Shown here in pieces: positions 19,407 through 28,305 of a stretch of DNA of 64,000 nucleotides (positions are counted from its first letter, which is position 1; each line of letters opens with the position of its first letter). Under the pieces are notes generated by a model that was not told the origin of the DNA, did not search any database, and worked only from the letters and a program-made list of their open reading frames with translations. The DNA is from Strigamia acuminata. Its lineage: Eukaryota; Arthropoda; Chilopoda; Geophilomorpha; Linotaeniidae. The stretch is taken from NCBI GenBank assembly GCA_949358305.1, contig OX442320.1, forward strand, positions 1,490,501 to 1,554,500, read 5' to 3'. The translations under genes and the position numbers were made by a program.

Positions 19407-19922
19407 TATGAGTGTCCAAACCGTGGTGAGTGCATGTGAGAAGCCAAAAAGTCAGAATTGCTAAAACCACCATTCTAATCCAGTGGTGGCTGACATTTTT
19501 ATTTGTCAGAAAACAGAAAGCAAGTGTCATGACTTGAGATTTGTTCTTCTCAAGTCAAATACATAACAAAAGAGAACAAATCAATGAATAACCATCATTA
19601 ATTTGTCCTTAGAGAACAAATCAATGAATAACCATCATTGATTTGTCCTTTACACAGTAAAAAGCAAACAAACCAAATAAAGCCAGCATTAACACTGGAT
19701 AAAATGCCGGGGCAAACCAAATGATAAATAAACACAAGCAGACGACAAGTTGAACGATCATCGCAAAACAAGAGCTGATAGCTAAGCTGAAATCACAACA
19801 ATAACAAACAACTCTCGACTTTTAGACAATAAGCAACAATCGCTGCATTGCGCCGTTGCTACGCCAATCCAGAAAGGCGCAGCATAAATACCAAACACCA
19901 TATGGCTGATCCAAACTCTACA
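19407..19922 (-). repeat. 5' LTR of N1 (516 bp)
   Basis: Bounded by the primer site on the left and the GTTAG target duplication (19923-19927) on the right. It differs from the 3' LTR by a single base near 19497. Confidence 0.9.
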
Positions 19923-20191
19923 GTTAGTTGGTCGGAAATGGCCAACAGCTTCAATACGTCGCCGCTTTCCTCTTTCGTTGCGACCCCACTTCTCAACGCA
20001 TTAATGGCCCTAGAAATGCCACTGTCACGGCACGATTCGTCCGGTCGGAAAAATCGTCGCTCTCGTGCTGCCCGCCGCTACGGCAATTCCCGTCGATGCG
20101 CACAAGACGTTCCCGGCCAGAATTACGTCGCGAATTCGATTCCGAGCGTTAAATTAACGTAGCACTCACCAAAACCATCCTCTGCTACCAT

Positions 20192-20707
20192 TATGAGTGT
20201 CCAAACCGTGGTGAGTGCATGTGAGAAGCCAAAAAGTCAGAATTGCTAAAACCACCATTCTAATCCAGTGGTGGCTGACATCTTTATTTGTCAGAAAACA
20301 GAAAGCAAGTGTCATGACTTGAGATTTGTTCTTCTCAAGTCAAATACATAACAAAAGAGAACAAATCAATGAATAACCATCATTAATTTGTCCTTAGAGA
20401 ACAAATCAATGAATAACCATCATTGATTTGTCCTTTACACAGTAAAAAGCAAACAAACCAAATAAAGCCAGCATTAACACTGGATAAAATGCCGGGGCAA
20501 ACCAAATGATAAATAAACACAAGCAGACGACAAGTTGAACGATCATCGCAAAACAAGAGCTGATAGCTAAGCTGAAATCACAACAATAACAAACAACTCT
20601 CGACTTTTAGACAATAAGCAACAATCGCTGCATTGCGCCGTTGCTACGCCAATCCAGAAAGGCGCAGCATAAATACCAAACACCATATGGCTGATCCAAA
20701 CTCTACA
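20192..20707 (-). repeat. Duplicated N1 5' LTR
   Basis: This third copy of the 516-bp LTR was made by the tandem duplication, not by a separate insertion. It is followed by GTTAG (20708-20712) and the uninterrupted G3 gene. Confidence 0.9.
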
Positions 20708-21537
20708 GTTAGTTGGTCGGAAATGGCCAACAGCTTCAATACGTCGCCGCTTTCCTCTTTCGTTGCGACCCCACTTCTCAACGCATTAATGGCCCTAGAA
20801 ATGCCACTGTCACGGCACGATTCGTCATTTAATTCTGCCCACGTGATTGGTGAGTCTGTCAGGTTCATAAATAACAACTCCTGCCTCTCGAAAACCTCTG
20901 ATGAGGCACTGGTCACTGGTTGCAACGGCAGCCTACTCAATGCATCTGCATTAAGATGCTCGACCCCTTTGCGATATTCGATTTGATAATCAAAGGAGCT
21001 CAGGAACAGCATCCATCGTAGCATCCTGAGCGGTACTACCTCTGGAATGGGCTTTTTGCGACCAAAAAGTCCCAACAGCGGCTTGTGGTCCGTTATAATT
21101 ATAAACGAGAAGCCCATCAGGTACATGATAAATCTTTTTACACCAAAGATGACCGACAGTGCTTCTCTGTCTAACTGGGAATAGTTGCGCTCCGTTTGGG
21201 TCATGGTCCGAGATGCATAGGCCACTGGTCGTTCTCGGCCATCGATTCGGTGTGCCAGGACCGCCCCAACTCCAACTGGGGACGCGTCCGCTGCTAGCGT
21301 GATCTGGTATTTGGGGTTAAAAGGCATCAACAGCTTGGGTGAAACTAGTTCGTTCTTGACCAGTGCAAACGCCTTGTCATGGACACTGCTCCACATCCAC
21401 GCCGCTCCCTTTTGCAGCAGGTTGTACAACGGTGTCAGTGTAGTCGCCATGCTGGGTAGGAACATCGCGTAGAATGTGATGAGCCCCAGGAATGCTCTCA
21501 GCTCATGCACGTTCGTTGGACATGGCGCTGCCGTTAT
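20708..21537 (-). pseudogene. pol: Gypsy G3 reverse transcriptase end and RNase H
   Basis: The minus-strand frame runs from the copia B junction to the N1 junction. It starts in the RT connection (VHELRAFLGLITFYAMFLP) and continues through RNase H (AADASPVGVGAVL, SQLDREALSVIFG, ITDHKPLLGL, LNADALSRLP) into the linker toward integrase. Bases 19923-20036 repeat its last 114 bp because of the tandem duplication. The frame is continuous with the flanking G3 pieces once B and N1 are disregarded, so the gene was open when they inserted. Confidence 0.9.
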
Positions 21538-22083
21538 TGTTGGACTTTGGAACCACTTTTCAGTTATTTAAATCGTTTTTTGATGTGAAATGGCTTTAAA
21601 ATGTTTATTTTATCATTTATCGGTAATTGTTTCCATTTTCCTGGGTTATTCAGTGTTTTCATGCTTGTTTGTAAGGAGAATGCATGATACCGGGTTAAAT
21701 GTACTCAATACATTAGGTTTCATGCATCCTCTATCTTGTTCTTATGTTTTTCATTATTATTGTTTCCATTTTCGGCCACCAGATGTCTCTGGGACATTGC
21801 AAATGGCCGCGCACACAGCCAGTGTGTTTCTCTATGTTTTCCAATGGTTTTTGGATCAATTATGTAAGTTTTCTCGAATTAAAGTGTATTTTGTTAATTA
21901 TCAGTATTAGTTTATGTGCCACACGTCTTTATAAGTGTGGTACACGCGTTTTCTGGCCCAATACAGACCCGAACTCGCGTTTACGCATCACGGCAATTTT
22001 TCCAGCTCATGCATTGCCGTGAGCACGTTATTTTCACGCTTCCAGCACGATTTATCGTGCATTTATTGCGCCACAGCGCTACA
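21538..22083 (+). repeat. 5' LTR of copia B (546 bp)
   Basis: It runs TGTTGGACTTTGG to AGCGCTACA. A TTTATAAG box (about 21928-21935) sits inside a CCACAC...GTGTGG palindrome and is the likely core promoter. The LTR is two bases from the primer site. Confidence 0.95.
21928..21935 (+). promoter_or_regulatory. TATA-like box in copia B 5' LTR
   Basis: TTTATAAG within the 22-bp near-palindrome CCACACGTCT...AAGTGTGG. Its position in the second half of the LTR fits a promoter upstream of the R region. The same box occurs in the 3' LTR near 28150. Confidence 0.45.
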
Positions 22084-22804
22084 AGTGGTAGCAGAGGCCT
22101 GGAAAGACACCAGTGCCTCGTTTTTTCACTAATTTTCCGTAAATTTCGCGATTTTTTCGCGATTTGTGCGGAAATTTTTGTTTATTTCCAGTTTTTCGCC
22201 GAATTTCCGATGTCTCGACACACTTTGTACCCCGGAGTACAGTGTGGCCACATAGAACTTCATCTCGCTTAGTACCCCGGTGTACGGCGAATTTTTTTTC
22301 AGAAGTTTTTCCCGATTTTCACAATCGGACGGCGATTTTTTTCCCGATTTTCGAAATCGGTCGGCGATCTTTCGAAGAATTCCGCATTTTTTATGCGCGG
22401 TGTGCACAGGGACGTCTGTGCACACAGATTCATCAACTTCTCCTTCTTTTTATTTCAGATTTCGAATTTATTTGTTAGTTTTAAGTTTTTTGGTGTGGGT
22501 CAATTAGAATCCTTGGCGCCCTTCGTCCAAATCTGGGCAAGCGTCACTGTATTCTTAGACAAGGCTGAGCCCTGCGCCACCTAACATTCCCGCGGCACCA
22601 GGTGGTCATAAAGGACGTTAGGGGGACACTTGTCTAAGGTTCTCAGCCAATTTTAGCATTGGCTCCCCGTCGAGGTCTTTCCGCTTCGAACAACGTTTGT
22701 GTGTGCGTCGGTAGTGCTTCGAGTGCTTCGAGTGAAAAGTGCTTCGATTTCGTCAATTGTGCTTCGATTTTCGGAAATTTTTCGACGATTTTTCCTCCGC
22801 AATC
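22084..22804 (+). other. Leader of copia B with primer site and conserved motif
   Basis: TGGTAGCAGAGG (22086-22097) is complementary to initiator tRNA-Met. The leader holds the shared 15-mer TCCCGCGGCACCAGG (22588-22602) about 200 nt before the ATG. Nearby complementary segments (CTTAGACAAGGCTGAG near 22553 and CTTGTCTAAG near 22628) could fold the region. No gene is seen. Confidence 0.75.
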
Positions 22805-25800
22805 ATGCAAAAGGCTTCCGAAGCGACGTCGGGACGTGTACCGGTCCTGACGACCGGCAACTACGAACAATGGCAACGAACAGTTAAGATGTTGCTCAAA
22901 AGTGAAGGCCTGTGGCATCACGTCACAGAAGACGGCGAGGAGGATTTTCTGAAGACGGCGGATGACAAGGGGAAACGCAAATATCAACGTCGGAAGGAAC
23001 GAGCCCTAGGAACCATTTATTGTTTGGTATCCGAAGCCAAACAGTCGGCACTCGATGGCTGCGAGACACCGAAGGAACAATGGGACATGCTCGCCAAGAT
23101 CTACGCCCCCAGTTCACTCGCCCGTCAGGCAGCTATGCGCCGACAGTTCTTGCAATTGAAACTGGAGCCGAACGAGGAGATGCCCGATTTCCTGGGGCGT
23201 GTAGACCTGATGGTTCGTCAATTGAAGGACATCGGAGAGGACATTCTCCCTCGACATCAGGCCTACCAGTACCTCGATTTTCTTCCAGCGGATTACGACC
23301 AGGCAACGTTCTCCATTTACCATTGGCCGTTGGCGAATTTTACCCCGGCCAAAGTGTCCGAACAGCTCTTGTCGGAATACCTTCGTTTGAAGTCGAAATC
23401 CGACCACGATACGAAGAAGACGTCGGCATTCGCCGCGGACAATCGCAACCGCAGTCAATCTCGCAATCCTCGTCCACTATCGCAAATTCGTTGTTTCAAT
23501 TGCGATCAGATGGGCCACTACGCGAACAAATGCCCTTTTCCGCGCCGACAATCGAAGGAACAGCAACCGGCAGCTGCACTACAAGGTCGATCTCGCAGCA
23601 AAAACCGACGACGGAAGGGAACCAATTCTCAGCAACCCGGTGGTCAAAACCGTGAAATTTCCCGCCCGCGACGTGATGCTGCGTACCTCTTGTCTGCGCC
23701 ACCAGTTGTTACAGCACCGACTGTGCATTTCCTCCAATCCCACGAATGGATCGTTGATTGTGGCGCAACAGACCACGTCTCGCACGTTCAAGCGTGGTTC
23801 ACGAACTTTGTTTCCGTTGTCCCGTTCAACATCGAGTTAGGACAAGGCAGTTCGAAGGTCACAGGCAAAGGTGACGTTCCGGTCAAGTCGCTCATCGATG
23901 GCTGCGAATGCACCGTAATGCTACGCGACGTCTTATTCGCACCTGACTTCGGCGCCAATCTTATCTCGGTTTCTCGGATTGATAAATGCGGACATCACAT
24001 CCACATTCACAACTCGGAATTGCACACGTATGAAACGGATATCAAACTAAGTGTTCTTCGGGCGAAACAGAAGTCTGGACTTTATTTCGTGGATGGGCTT
24101 ATCTCGCCATTCGCCGCTCCGACTAATGTTTCGAGTTCTCCACCCGTTTCATCGTTGCCTCCGACTCCGACACCGACCACTCTAGTGACGAAGGAAGAGG
24201 ACTTTCCCGCATTGCCCAAGTCTTCCAACAAGGCTAAGACGAAGTCGGCTGACAATATGACCGATTTCCGCTTGCCCGTCTCCTCCAACACCTTACTGGT
24301 CCCTTCACTTTTTCCTACCAGTCCTGCTCCTATTCCCGGATCCCAACCTCAACAGATCCGGATGTATTCCAATGCCCTCACATCTCCTCTTCCCGTTGCC
24401 AAGTCAAACGCAACACCACCTCCTCCTGTTGCTAAGTCAAATGCAACATCACCTCTTAAACCGGTTACTACGTCGGTCAACGTCGCGGATGCCACGGGAT
24501 TGTGGCACAGCAGACTGGGTCACCTGCACACCAAAGCCATGCGGACTTTGGCTGCTAACTCCCAGGTTTACGGACTTGATCCAGCTGCTGTTCGACAGGA
24601 ACTTTCATGCAACACGTGCCGTGTCGCCAAGTCTACGCGTGCTTCGCATAAGCCGATTTCCGCGCCTTCGACCACGAAACCGCTTGAATTGCTTCACATG
24701 GACGTCTGGGGCCCGTCGAGACTGCCTTCCATTGGTGGCGCTAATTTCGCCTTCACCATTATCGACGACGCCACCAGGTATGCCTGGCTTTTCCCGATTG
24801 CCCGTAAATCCGATGTTTTCGCTACGTTCAAAGACTTTGTTTCCCGTGTCGAACGTATAGCCGATTGCCGGATCAAAACGATTCGTACCGACCGTGGAGG
24901 AGAATTCATTTCAAGGGATTTTGACCGTTATCTCGCCGACAAGGGTATTGTTGCGCAACGGACCAACCCCGCGAGCCCACAGATGAATGGAGTCGCCGAA
25001 CGCCTGAACCGGACGATGGGCGATTATCTCCGCTCCGTTAGATCCGAAACCGGATTTCCGCATACGCTTTGGGCCGAACTTGCTGTGACATTCGTGTACA
25101 TCAAGAACCGAAGTCCACATTCGAAGCTCAACGACGAAATCCCGTACATTTTGTGGCGCCAGCGAGCTCTTTCCGTCAGACATTTTCGTAAAATCGGTTC
25201 CAAGTGCTGGGTGCACTTCACCGCGCCTGGACGCAACAAACTGGATCCTCGAGCGTGGGAGGGATTTCTCGTCGGCTACGCTTCTGGTACTCGCGGTTAT
25301 CGAGTTTTGAATCCGGCTACGAACACTGTCACCGAAACTGTTCACGTCCAAATCGATGAACGGCAGAACTTTAAACGCTCGCCCTTTTATGTTCCGGATC
25401 CGGATGACAATGCTCCACCCATGGAGGAGCCTGCTCGTGGCCACACCCCGTCGCGTGTCACTTTTCATGATAATTTCCCAACTCAACCTTGGCCTCGACG
25501 ACGTCGCGATTCGGATAACGATTCTTCCGCCGGCAGTAGTGACGATGATGGAATTATCAGTCGTGCTCAGTCTGTCGCTTCGACCGCTCCGTCTTTCGCT
25601 TCATTTGCCCCGTCCGCCGCTGCAAGCGTGCCTCTGGATGGTGAGGCTATTCCTGATGGCTCCGTGACCGCTGCCGATGACTCCGTTACTGCAGCGACCG
25701 TTGCAGGACATGGCCAATTTTCTCCAACCATACGTTCCACGCGTTTACCCCAGCTGCGACGTTCGATCTCTTACCCAACTCTTCCATGTCTTGACGATAC

Positions 25801-27712
25801 CACGGCGATGTCTGTACAGGGTTCTGACTTTGACGACGACCTTCTTGACGAAGCGGCCGCCTTGCCTATTCCCGCTCCGGGTACGCCTAATTTGGCCCCT
25901 TTACGTGCTCTTCATTGCCCTTGGAGTTTTATTGGCGGCGTTTCGCCCTTCAGCGGATGGAGGAGAGAGGAACATCTCCGGAAAGATCAAATCCCGGGAA
26001 AGATCAAGGTCGACGTTTATTATTATCCGGAACACGGTGTCCGCTTGCGGTCGCAAAACGATATCGCCGCTTATTGTTTCGCACATCGGCTACCGTATGA
26101 CGAGTCTATTTTCTTTTTTGGCAATTTGGAACACCACATGCCCTATGTTCCACCATCGCCTCATCGTGTCTTCATGTGTTTTCGGGAACCGGCCACATAT
26201 GCCGAAGCAGTTAAATTGCCCGAAGCACCGAAATGGACCGAAGCAATCGACGAGGAGCTTTCTACTTTCAAGAAGCGCGAGGTTTACAAAGAGGTTCCGC
26301 GTCCACCCGATAAGACAGTCCTAGGATGCAAGTGGATTTTCAAGTTAAAATCGGACGCCACCGGGACAATTCATCGATACCGTGCCCGACTTGTCGCACA
26401 AGGTTTCCGCCAAACAATGGGCGTTGATTTCGATGAAGTTTTTAGCCCGGTAGTTAACTTCGTGCTCATCCGATTCTTCTTCTGTCTTCTAGTCGTCTTG
26501 TTAGGATGGAGGGATACTCATCTCGACGTAAAATGTGCCTACCTCTACGGCGACCTCGACCACGAAATCTACATGCGGATTCCCGCCGGTGCCACATGCT
26601 CCTCGCCCGACAACGTCTGGTTGTTGACCAAGTCGCTTTACGGTCTTCATCAGTCGGGGCGCATGTGGTACCAAAAGCTCGACGAGACATTAACCGGACT
26701 CGGATTCCAGAAATTTCCGGCTTGTAATTGCGTTTATGCATTTGGACATTCGGCCATCATGTTAGTTTACGTTGACGACATCGTTTTATTTTACGCGTCG
26801 GAGAACATCCGAGACCGTATTCTTGCGTTAATCACGAGCAAGTTCGAAATCGTCAACCTCGGCCCGATAACCAAGTTGCTCGGAGTGGAATTCGAGCGTC
26901 GTGACGGGAAAGTCTTCATGACTCAACGCAATTACATCGATAAACTCCTCAAAAAGTTTAATGTTTCGTCCGATGCACTCATTAAAGTGCCTGTTACACC
27001 GGGAACCACGCTCGTGAAAGGCTCGTTGGACAATCTTCCGGATTTCCCGTATCGGTCGCTCATCGGATCATTACTTTTCCTCGCTTCTCGCACTCGTCCC
27101 GATATCTTATACTCGGTCATCGCTCTCTCGCAGTACAACAACTGCTACGACCAAAGCCACATTAAGTGTTTGCTTCAAGTTCTTCGATATGTGGCCAATA
27201 CGAGTAATTATTCCATCGAACTTTCGAAATGCGATTCGAGTCAACTGTGGGGTTGCACAGACGCCTCTTGGGCCTCCGACATCGCTACATCGAGATCATT
27301 CGGCGGATACATTGTCTACATCGGAAGTGTGCCCATTGGCTGGAGCTGCAAGAAACAGACCAGCGTTGCCTGCTCCACTATGGAAGCCGAATTTGTGGCA
27401 TTAGTCGAAATCGTCAAAGAATTATACTGGTTGGACAGTATTTATCAAGTATTTCCGCCTTTACGTCGATTATCGAAACCGATCATATTTTCCGATGCCC
27501 TCGCCTCGATTCAGTTCACGAACAACGACATCGAGAACTCGAAAACGAAACATATTCGAGTGAAGTTTCACTGGCTTCGTGAGTGGCATATTGCCGGTTG
27601 TTTCGAACTCCGCAAGATTCCGGGTGAGATAAATGTATCCGACATTTTCACCAAGTGGCTCAGTTCAGAGCGTCTTCGAAATTTATTATCCCGAATTTTC
27701 GTCTCGAAATAA
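22805..27712 (+). CDS. gag-pol: Copia B Gag-Pol polyprotein with MBD-like domain
   Basis: Start chosen at the first in-frame ATG (22805), giving 1635 residues. The frame is open 22 codons upstream without an ATG. Order: Gag helical region; CCHC knuckle (CFNCDQMGHYANKC, from about residue 230); retropepsin-like protease (active Asp about 318, triad D-C-G); GAG_pre-integrase with H-H-C-C (about 565-620); integrase with Asp633, Asp696 and Glu732, a D-63-D-36-E spacing; Ser/Pro-rich linker; MBD-like domain (about 1050-1105); reverse transcriptase with YVDD (Asp about 1324); and RNase H (TDASWASD about 1486, EAEF). There are no stops or shifts. It would be cleaved by its protease and act in cytoplasmic particles, then in the nucleus. 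The MBD-like module could bias integration toward methylated DNA, which is an inference. Confidence 0.95.
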   Translation: MQKASEATSGRVPVLTTGNYEQWQRTVKMLLKSEGLWHHVTEDGEEDFLKTADDKGKRKYQRRKERALGTIYCLVSEAKQSALDGCETPKEQWDMLAKIYAPSSLARQAAMRRQFLQLKLEPNEEMPDFLGRVDLMVRQLKDIGEDILPRHQAYQYLDFLPADYDQATFSIYHWPLANFTPAKVSEQLLSEYLRLKSKSDHDTKKTSAFAADNRNRSQSRNPRPLSQIRCFNCDQMGHYANKCPFPRRQSKEQQPAAALQGRSRSKNRRRKGTNSQQPGGQNREISRPRRDAAYLLSAPPVVTAPTVHFLQSHEWIVDCGATDHVSHVQAWFTNFVSVVPFNIELGQGSSKVTGKGDVPVKSLIDGCECTVMLRDVLFAPDFGANLISVSRIDKCGHHIHIHNSELHTYETDIKLSVLRAKQKSGLYFVDGLISPFAAPTNVSSSPPVSSLPPTPTPTTLVTKEEDFPALPKSSNKAKTKSADNMTDFRLPVSSNTLLVPSLFPTSPAPIPGSQPQQIRMYSNALTSPLPVAKSNATPPPPVAKSNATSPLKPVTTSVNVADATGLWHSRLGHLHTKAMRTLAANSQVYGLDPAAVRQELSCNTCRVAKSTRASHKPISAPSTTKPLELLHMDVWGPSRLPSIGGANFAFTIIDDATRYAWLFPIARKSDVFATFKDFVSRVERIADCRIKTIRTDRGGEFISRDFDRYLADKGIVAQRTNPASPQMNGVAERLNRTMGDYLRSVRSETGFPHTLWAELAVTFVYIKNRSPHSKLNDEIPYILWRQRALSVRHFRKIGSKCWVHFTAPGRNKLDPRAWEGFLVGYASGTRGYRVLNPATNTVTETVHVQIDERQNFKRSPFYVPDPDDNAPPMEEPARGHTPSRVTFHDNFPTQPWPRRRRDSDNDSSAGSSDDDGIISRAQSVASTAPSFASFAPSAAASVPLDGEAIPDGSVTAADDSVTAATVAGHGQFSPTIRSTRLPQLRRSISYPTLPCLDDTTAMSVQGSDFDDDLLDEAAALPIPAPGTPNLAPLRALHCPWSFIGGVSPFSGWRREEHLRKDQIPGKIKVDVYYYPEHGVRLRSQNDIAAYCFAHRLPYDESIFFFGNLEHHMPYVPPSPHRVFMCFREPATYAEAVKLPEAPKWTEAIDEELSTFKKREVYKEVPRPPDKTVLGCKWIFKLKSDATGTIHRYRARLVAQGFRQTMGVDFDEVFSPVVNFVLIRFFFCLLVVLLGWRDTHLDVKCAYLYGDLDHEIYMRIPAGATCSSPDNVWLLTKSLYGLHQSGRMWYQKLDETLTGLGFQKFPACNCVYAFGHSAIMLVYVDDIVLFYASENIRDRILALITSKFEIVNLGPITKLLGVEFERRDGKVFMTQRNYIDKLLKKFNVSSDALIKVPVTPGTTLVKGSLDNLPDFPYRSLIGSLLFLASRTRPDILYSVIALSQYNNCYDQSHIKCLLQVLRYVANTSNYSIELSKCDSSQLWGCTDASWASDIATSRSFGGYIVYIGSVPIGWSCKKQTSVACSTMEAEFVALVEIVKELYWLDSIYQVFPPLRRLSKPIIFSDALASIQFTNNDIENSKTKHIRVKFHWLREWHIAGCFELRKIPGEINVSDIFTKWLSSERLRNLLSRIFVSK
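25952..26121 (+). other. MBD-like domain in copia B Pol
   Basis: The segment starts SGWRREEHLRK and continues with KVDVYYYPEHGVRLRS, ending near FFFGN. Aligned by eye to MeCP2-type methyl-CpG-binding domains, it retains the first Arg (R111 position), the Asp of D-V-Y (D121 position) and an Arg exactly 12 residues later (R133 position). The same pattern occurs in C (49323-49494) and D (30465-30629). Confidence 0.72.
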
Positions 27713-27759
27713 CTTTTTTCGATCGTTTAACACCGACATTTTACATCGAAGGAGGGAAT

Positions 27760-28305
27760 TGTTGGACTTTGGAACCACTTTTCAGTTATTTAAATCGTTT
27801 TTTGATGTGAAATGGCTTTAAAATGTTTATTTTATCATTTATCGGTAATTGTTTCCATTTTCCTGGGTTATTCAGTGTTTTCATGCTTGTTTGTAAGGAG
27901 AATGCATGATACCGGGTTAAATGTACTCAATACATTAGGTTTCATGCATCCTCTATCTTGTTCTTATGTTTTTCATTATTATTGTTTCCATTTTCGGCCA
28001 CCAGATGTCTCTGGGACATTGCAAATGGCCGCGCACACAGCCAGTGTGTTTCTCTATGTTTTCCAATGGTTTTTGGATCAATTATGTAAGTTTTCTCGAA
28101 TTAAAGTGTATTTTGTTAATTATCAGTATTAGTTTATGTGCCACACGTCTTTATAAGTGTGGTACACGCGTTTTCTGGCCCAATACAGACCCGAACTCGC
28201 GTTTACGCATCACGGCAATTTTTCCAGCTCATGCATTGCCGTGAGCACGTTATTTTCACGCTTCCAGCACGATTTATCGTGCATTTATTGCGCCACAGCG
28301 CTACA
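27760..28305 (+). repeat. 3' LTR of copia B (546 bp)
   Basis: Identical by eye to the 5' LTR. It starts directly after the purine tract (27748-27759) and is followed by GTTAT. Confidence 0.95.

Larger units (their letters stand above)
5595..19922 (-). mobile_element. Non-autonomous copia-like element N1 (minus strand)
   Basis: N1 is bounded by 516-bp LTRs (5595-6110 and 19407-19922) and flanked by GTTAG duplications (5590-5594 and 19923-19927). Without gypsy G1 (7468-15902) it is about 5.9 kb: 5' LTR, tRNA-iMet primer site, 1.9-kb leader, a single long ORF, a short 3' UTR with a purine tract, and 3' LTR. The ORF has an integrase-like core but no protease, reverse transcriptase or RNase H. 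Its organisation is shared with N2 and N3. It inserted into gypsy G3 between RNase H and integrase. A later tandem duplication copied its 5' LTR. Confidence 0.88.
19252..20821. repeat. 785-bp tandem duplication (two units)
   Basis: Unit 1 (19252-20036) and unit 2 (20037-20821) each contain about 135 bp of N1 leader, the primer site, the full 516-bp LTR, GTTAG and 114 bp of gypsy G3. The breakpoint has 5-bp microhomology TCGTC (19252, 20037 and 20822). Units differ by one base in the LTR. This explains why three copies of the N1 LTR occur. Confidence 0.92.
21538..28305 (+). mobile_element. Copia element B, complete
   Basis: This 6768-bp Ty1/copia element has 546-bp LTRs (21538-22083 and 27760-28305) that are identical by eye, GTTAT duplications (21533-21537 and 28306-28310), a tRNA-iMet primer site, a purine tract (GAAGGAGGGAAT) and one uninterrupted 1635-codon gag-pol ORF. 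It lies in gypsy G3 at the RT-RNase H boundary. Everything needed for autonomous movement appears present, and it carries an MBD-like domain. Confidence 0.96.

Noticed and set aside
21590-21910. A 106-codon open frame found identically at 21590 and 27812.
   Set aside because: It lies wholly in the copia B LTRs, so the duplication is the LTR pair, not a gene family.
28203-28305. C-terminal extension of the G3 RT frame.
   Set aside because: These codons are copia B LTR read backwards, so the gene fragment ends at 28306.
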